Positions 60,945-64,000 of a DNA stretch of 64,000 bases are shown one piece after another. Every line of letters begins with the position of its first letter. Within the stretch, counting starts at the first letter, position 1. The notes beneath the pieces were generated by a model, which worked only from the letters and a program-made list of their open reading frames with translations, ran no database searches and had not been told where the DNA came from. The position numbers were made by a program, and so were the translations under genes. This DNA comes from Burkholderiaceae bacterium (lineage in GTDB: Bacteria > Pseudomonadota > Gammaproteobacteria > Burkholderiales > Burkholderiaceae), in assembly GCA_947448625.1 (NCBI GenBank), contig CANFOT010000004.1, positions 1-64,000 on the forward strand, in the 5' to 3' direction.

Positions 60945-62702
60945 TTATTTTTTTAGAAGTAATTTGATTGCATCAACAATGTCGCTATAGCCTATGGGTT
61001 TATAGAGAACCTTGATATTTAATTCTTTAAATAATTGAATGTGCTGAGGTGAGGTATCGGCGGTAATGATGATTGCCGGAATATCTATACCGAAGCTATC
61101 TCGCAACTGCTGAATAATGAGATCTCCAGTAGTCGTCTCAAGGCGATAGTCGCTTAAGATGCAGTCAATGTGATTGATGTTGGCTAGCTGATTCATTAGG
61201 GACTGGCTATTCTCGGGGAGTGAGAGTACGGCAAATCCATTTTGCGTTAATGCCTGCTTGTAGGCATCAAAAATCGTGTGATCATCCTCAAAAACAGCAA
61301 TAGTTTTAGTCTCTAAAAGAACTTCTTGTGGACTTGGGCTTTCATGCGATACGTTTTTGATGAGACTTTCAGATCCATCTCTTAGGGGGAGGGAGGGATA
61401 TTTTGTATGAAGGGTGATGGTTGTTCCAGATCCTAGGACGGAGTTAACGGATAGCTCTGTATCGGAGAGCTTGCAAAGTCTTTTAACAATAGAGAGCCCA
61501 AGACCAAGTCCATCATGCATATTTCGGGTGCTATCCACTCTAAAAAATTCATCAAATATTTTATCTAGCAGGGTTGAGTCGATTCCGCAGCCAGTATCTT
61601 CAATCGTCATGTGCAAGCAATTATTCACGGCGGTGGCTTTTACCAGGATAGTTCCTATCGCGGTGTATTGAATGGCATTAGAAATGAGGTTGCCCATCAA
61701 CTGCTGAAGCAGTAGCTTGTCACCATTGATCCCCATATTCATGAAGTCAAACTGAAGCACTAAATTCTTATTGGATGCAATTGGGGTGTAGGTGTTTGAT
61801 AAAAAGCCAATCAACTCGATAAGCTCAAATGGTTTTTCTAGCTTATCTGAAGCGCCTGCATCTAGCTTACTTAAGTCCAATAGAGAGCTAAACATAGAAT
61901 TTAAGGTTTTAATACTTTTCCTGATTTGTAGGAAATTGATTCTTTCTTTGGGATTGAGCTTATTTGGCTCAAATAGATCTAGATAGATATTTACGGCATG
62001 TAGTGGTTGTCTCAAATCATGGCTTGCCGTTGCAATAAATTTGGATTTTGCAATGTTTGCAGTAATTGCACTATTGCGCTCAAACTCAAGTGCCTTATTT
62101 AGGGTCTGATTTTGTATTTGTAGGCTAATCGTTTTTACCCATGACTTAGAGAAATACGACGCCATCTTTATTGCATATAAGGAGAATGCAAATTCTCCCA
62201 GAAGAATGGGCCATGGGAACATGAATGGAGGGATGAGTGAGACAATAAATTGCCCAATAAAGATCGGTAAAGCAAAGCATAGGAATGTCGGTCGATGAAT
62301 CGAGTAGCCATAGAGGCCCACAAAAACTGCTGTTGAACTCATCAAGAGATATAGACATTGCAGGTTAAATGGCAGAGTCGGTGTAACAATTAGCCATCCT
62401 AGCCCCCAGCAGGCAGTCACCGTGAACACACCTAGATTTAGGTTGAAGATCTTTTTCTTGGTGGATAGCGTTTGATCTTTATTTTTAGAAAAGACCATAT
62501 AGGCCCTGAAGGCCACGCATAAAGCCATTGTCGTAAGCCAGACAATCAGATTCCCAAGAGCGGCTTCTTGAAATATCAAGGCCCCAGTAAGTACTGGGCC
62601 AATAACTGTCCCTGCAGTATTTGCCTTAGAGGCCGTTTCAAGAAATTGATATTTTTCTTCTAAAAGCAGCTCTTCATTGTTTTGCATGGAGTATGTATCC
62701 AT
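60945..62702 (-). CDS. Hybrid histidine kinase with membrane N-terminus
   Basis: A 585-residue sensor kinase. Residues about 30-185 form six hydrophobic helices with no recognisable sensor domain. HisKA follows with phospho-acceptor His228 in ATASHDLRQPLHAVNIY, then the HATPase boxes NLISNAIQYT, DTGCGIDSTLLDKIFDEFFR and GLGLGLSIVKRL. A C-terminal receiver spans about 465-585 with Asp in CILSDYRLETTTGD. It starts 3 bp after the response regulator gene, so they are co-transcribed. The signal is unknown; it is probably sensed in or near the membrane. Confidence 0.92.
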   Translation of the reverse strand: MDTYSMQNNEELLLEEKYQFLETASKANTAGTVIGPVLTGALIFQEAALGNLIVWLTTMALCVAFRAYMVFSKNKDQTLSTKKKIFNLNLGVFTVTACWGLGWLIVTPTLPFNLQCLYLLMSSTAVFVGLYGYSIHRPTFLCFALPIFIGQFIVSLIPPFMFPWPILLGEFAFSLYAIKMASYFSKSWVKTISLQIQNQTLNKALEFERNSAITANIAKSKFIATASHDLRQPLHAVNIYLDLFEPNKLNPKERINFLQIRKSIKTLNSMFSSLLDLSKLDAGASDKLEKPFELIELIGFLSNTYTPIASNKNLVLQFDFMNMGINGDKLLLQQLMGNLISNAIQYTAIGTILVKATAVNNCLHMTIEDTGCGIDSTLLDKIFDEFFRVDSTRNMHDGLGLGLSIVKRLCKLSDTELSVNSVLGSGTTITLHTKYPSLPLRDGSESLIKNVSHESPSPQEVLLETKTIAVFEDDHTIFDAYKQALTQNGFAVLSLPENSQSLMNQLANINHIDCILSDYRLETTTGDLIIQQLRDSFGIDIPAIIITADTSPQHIQLFKELNIKVLYKPIGYSDIVDAIKLLLKK

Positions 62703-62705
62703 GCT

Positions 62706-63299
62706 CTATACCAAGCCATTTTCTTTTGCTTTGATGACGGCTTGAGTTCTATTGAATACTTTAATTTTCTTAAAGATTTCACCTAAATGAACCTTCACAG
62801 TCTGCTCGCTAATATTGAGGGAGTAGGCAATCATCTTATTTGAGTCGCCATTAGAAATATGGCTGAGAATTTGTTTCTGCCTATCTGTCAGCCTGGTTAC
62901 TTCAGGCTCCTTTGGGCATAAGCCCATTAATTCGCAGAGGCTTTGATAAATATATGAAGTTTCACTGCTCTTGGGAATGAAAATGCTACAGCCGGCCTCA
63001 AGACATTCTTTTTCTAAGGCCTCTTTCTCAAGGCCAGAAATGGCGGCAATGGCCACCACCTCTTCAAGCTTTTTAAATTCCGTTATGCCAAAGAATTGAC
63101 TTTCCGAGTCTGGAATTAGAAGGTCTAAAAGTATTATCCATTTCGACTTTTTAGAGTGGACTATCTTTAATCCCTCTTTGATCGAATTTGCTGAAAAGAC
63201 CTGATTCCCTGATGCAAAGAATTTGCGGGTTAAAAACTGGTGAAGGGCATCCCTGTAGACCGGATGGTCATCTACGATCAGCAGTGACATCGAATGCAT
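62706..63299 (-). CDS. LuxR/NarL-family response regulator
   Basis: A 197-residue response regulator. The receiver (residues about 4-120) has LLIVDDHPVYRDALH and phospho-acceptor Asp59 in IILLDLLIPDS. The LuxR-type HTH (about 133-195) carries LTDRQKQILSHISNGDSNKMIAYSLNISEQTVKVHLGEIFKK (by position). The ATG at 63299 follows AAGGG. It is the partner of the hybrid kinase downstream. Its DNA site is unknown; the CTTTAGCTCTAG copies on both sides of the two-component genes are the natural candidate. Confidence 0.93.
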   Translation of the reverse strand: MHSMSLLIVDDHPVYRDALHQFLTRKFFASGNQVFSANSIKEGLKIVHSKKSKWIILLDLLIPDSESQFFGITEFKKLEEVVAIAAISGLEKEALEKECLEAGCSIFIPKSSETSYIYQSLCELMGLCPKEPEVTRLTDRQKQILSHISNGDSNKMIAYSLNISEQTVKVHLGEIFKKIKVFNRTQAVIKAKENGLV

Positions 63300-63380
63300 A
63301 GATACCCTTGTTTTTAGGCTAAGTAGTGCGCATATTTAGAGGGATTTATTATGTCATCCATCATATTTGTATTTCTAATA

Positions 63381-63392
63381 CTTTAGCTCTAG
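63381..63392 (+). promoter_or_regulatory. CTTTAGCTCTAG motif
   Basis: Exact copy in context TAATACTTTAGCTCTAGA. A possible -35 TTGACT (63401-63406) and -10 TTTAAC (63424-63429) lie just downstream, leading to the gene at 63575. It is also 82 bp upstream of the divergent response-regulator gene. Confidence 0.6.
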
Positions 63393-63499
63393 ATAAGGGG
63401 TTGACTCAGATCAATTAATTGGATTTAACCACATATTTGGGCTCAATATTAGGGCTTTCACTTAGCTTGAGCTGATGGCGCGAAATGCCAATTTGCTTG

Positions 63500-63511
63500 C
63501 TAGAGCTAAAG
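63500..63511 (-). promoter_or_regulatory. CTTTAGCTCTAG motif, inverted
   Basis: CTAGAGCTAAAG on the plus strand is the exact reverse complement of the motif. It lies 64 bp upstream of the ATG at 63575. Confidence 0.6.
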
Positions 63512-63574
63512 TTCTATAGATGCGAATCAGTGGCGATCTTAGGATGGTTCAAATTCAATCTCTGGAGATCTACC

Positions 63575-63901
63575 ATGCCATCAACCTCTTTTTTTAGTCG
63601 TCATTCATTGATTGCCTTGCTGACATTAGCCACTCTTATTTTTGGCTCCGTAGCGATTGCCGGAACGCAGATTCAGGCTGGCATTGATGCGCAGTATCGG
63701 GAAGATCGAAATAACCCACACCGGATCCCAAGCCCCATAGATTCCAAGTCTCAAGAAATATTGCAAGAGGCTATAGTTATCAGGGGTGAAGTTAAGGAGG
63801 AGGCTGTGGAACTAGTTGATACTATTCACAGCCTTGCTTTTAGAGGGCAGAACAGCTATTCACAGCCAATTTTGGATTACACGACAGGAACATCGAACTA
63901 A
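63575..63901 (+). CDS. Small secreted protein, 108 residues
   Basis: A 108-residue exported protein. The ATG at 63575 follows TGGAG and gives a signal peptide (HSLIALLTLATLIFGSVAIA, cleavage near AGT). The mature part is polar (REDRNNPHRIPSPID, VIRGEVKEEAVELVDTIHS) with helical tendency and no recognised domain. The frame extends upstream to 63485 without support. The CTTTAGCTCTAG motif occurs twice in its upstream region, linking it with the 53-residue gene at 59896. Confidence 0.65.
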   Translation: MPSTSFFSRHSLIALLTLATLIFGSVAIAGTQIQAGIDAQYREDRNNPHRIPSPIDSKSQEILQEAIVIRGEVKEEAVELVDTIHSLAFRGQNSYSQPILDYTTGTSN

Positions 63902-64000
63902 GGCTTTCTGCAAAGACTATTTAGGATTCCACGGCTTGAATTATGGAATCTTAATCAAGTATCTTTAGGCATAGAAGGCGTAATTAGAAGACTGAGCTAT

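Noticed and set aside
62706-63299. Quorum-sensing LuxR regulator
   Set aside because: The LuxR-type HTH is preceded by a receiver domain with the phospho-Asp and lies next to a kinase, so it is a response regulator; there is no autoinducer domain or luxI.

Overview
The window looks like chromosome from a free-living betaproteobacterium of the Burkholderiaceae, most likely Polynucleobacter or a close relative. The grounds are moderate GC content with compact gene packing, seven Bug/TctC-type periplasmic receptors, a monomeric NADP-isocitrate dehydrogenase, a phasin, MsrPQ, and several protein families typical of Burkholderiales. This is inferred from gene content; no rRNA is present. I see no tRNA, rRNA, CRISPR array, prophage or intact insertion sequence.

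Region 1 (0-33 kb) is mostly housekeeping and stress functions. It begins with a Fur-box-controlled minus-strand operon of a DUF6662-like outer-membrane protein, an FMN-binding protein, an ApbE flavin transferase and a small histidine-rich membrane protein. This is a candidate iron-responsive flavin/haem electron-transfer chain. After it come a secreted nuclease, a lytic transglycosylase, an FKBP, an MFS carrier, icd, an msrP-msrQ-lipocalin-MBL operon, an RsuA-type pseudouridine synthase with a carbinolamine dehydratase, a parvulin, a phasin and a large FAD/Fe-S 2-hydroxyacid dehydrogenase. An Ldh/Bug/PrpF/Bug group, ahpC-ahpF and an Nramp-like carrier follow.

Region 2 (33-54.6 kb) is a catabolic island without an obvious known substrate. 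It holds two LysR regulators, one TetR regulator, five of the Bug receptors, a DctP-like protein lacking a signal peptide, three alpha/beta hydrolases of different subfamilies, four Gfo/Idh/MocA oxidoreductases, a flavin reductase with a luciferase-like monooxygenase, an enolase-superfamily enzyme and a 3-hydroxyisobutyrate-dehydrogenase-like enzyme. Near-identical 14-bp sites precede both transcription units around tetR, and a repeated octamer lies between the second lysR and its divergent operon. An internally deleted ketopantoate-reductase remnant sits between two units. No TctA/TctB or DctQ/DctM membrane subunits are present. A plausible reading is uptake, hydrolytic trimming, flavin-dependent oxygenation and NAD(P)-linked oxidation of a bulky organic acid, ester or amide.

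Region 3 (54.6-64 kb) is an envelope and signalling region. It has a c'-like cytochrome lipoprotein, an OprB-like porin, a four-gene operon of poorly characterised families (two tandem DUF6644-like membrane proteins, a secreted protein, a DUF6152-like protein), small secreted proteins, an outer-membrane beta-barrel protein, and a hybrid histidine kinase with a LuxR-type response regulator. Four exact copies and one variant of a 12-bp motif (CTTTAGCTCTAG) occur only in the gaps around the small secreted-protein genes and the two-component genes. They look like an undescribed local regulon.
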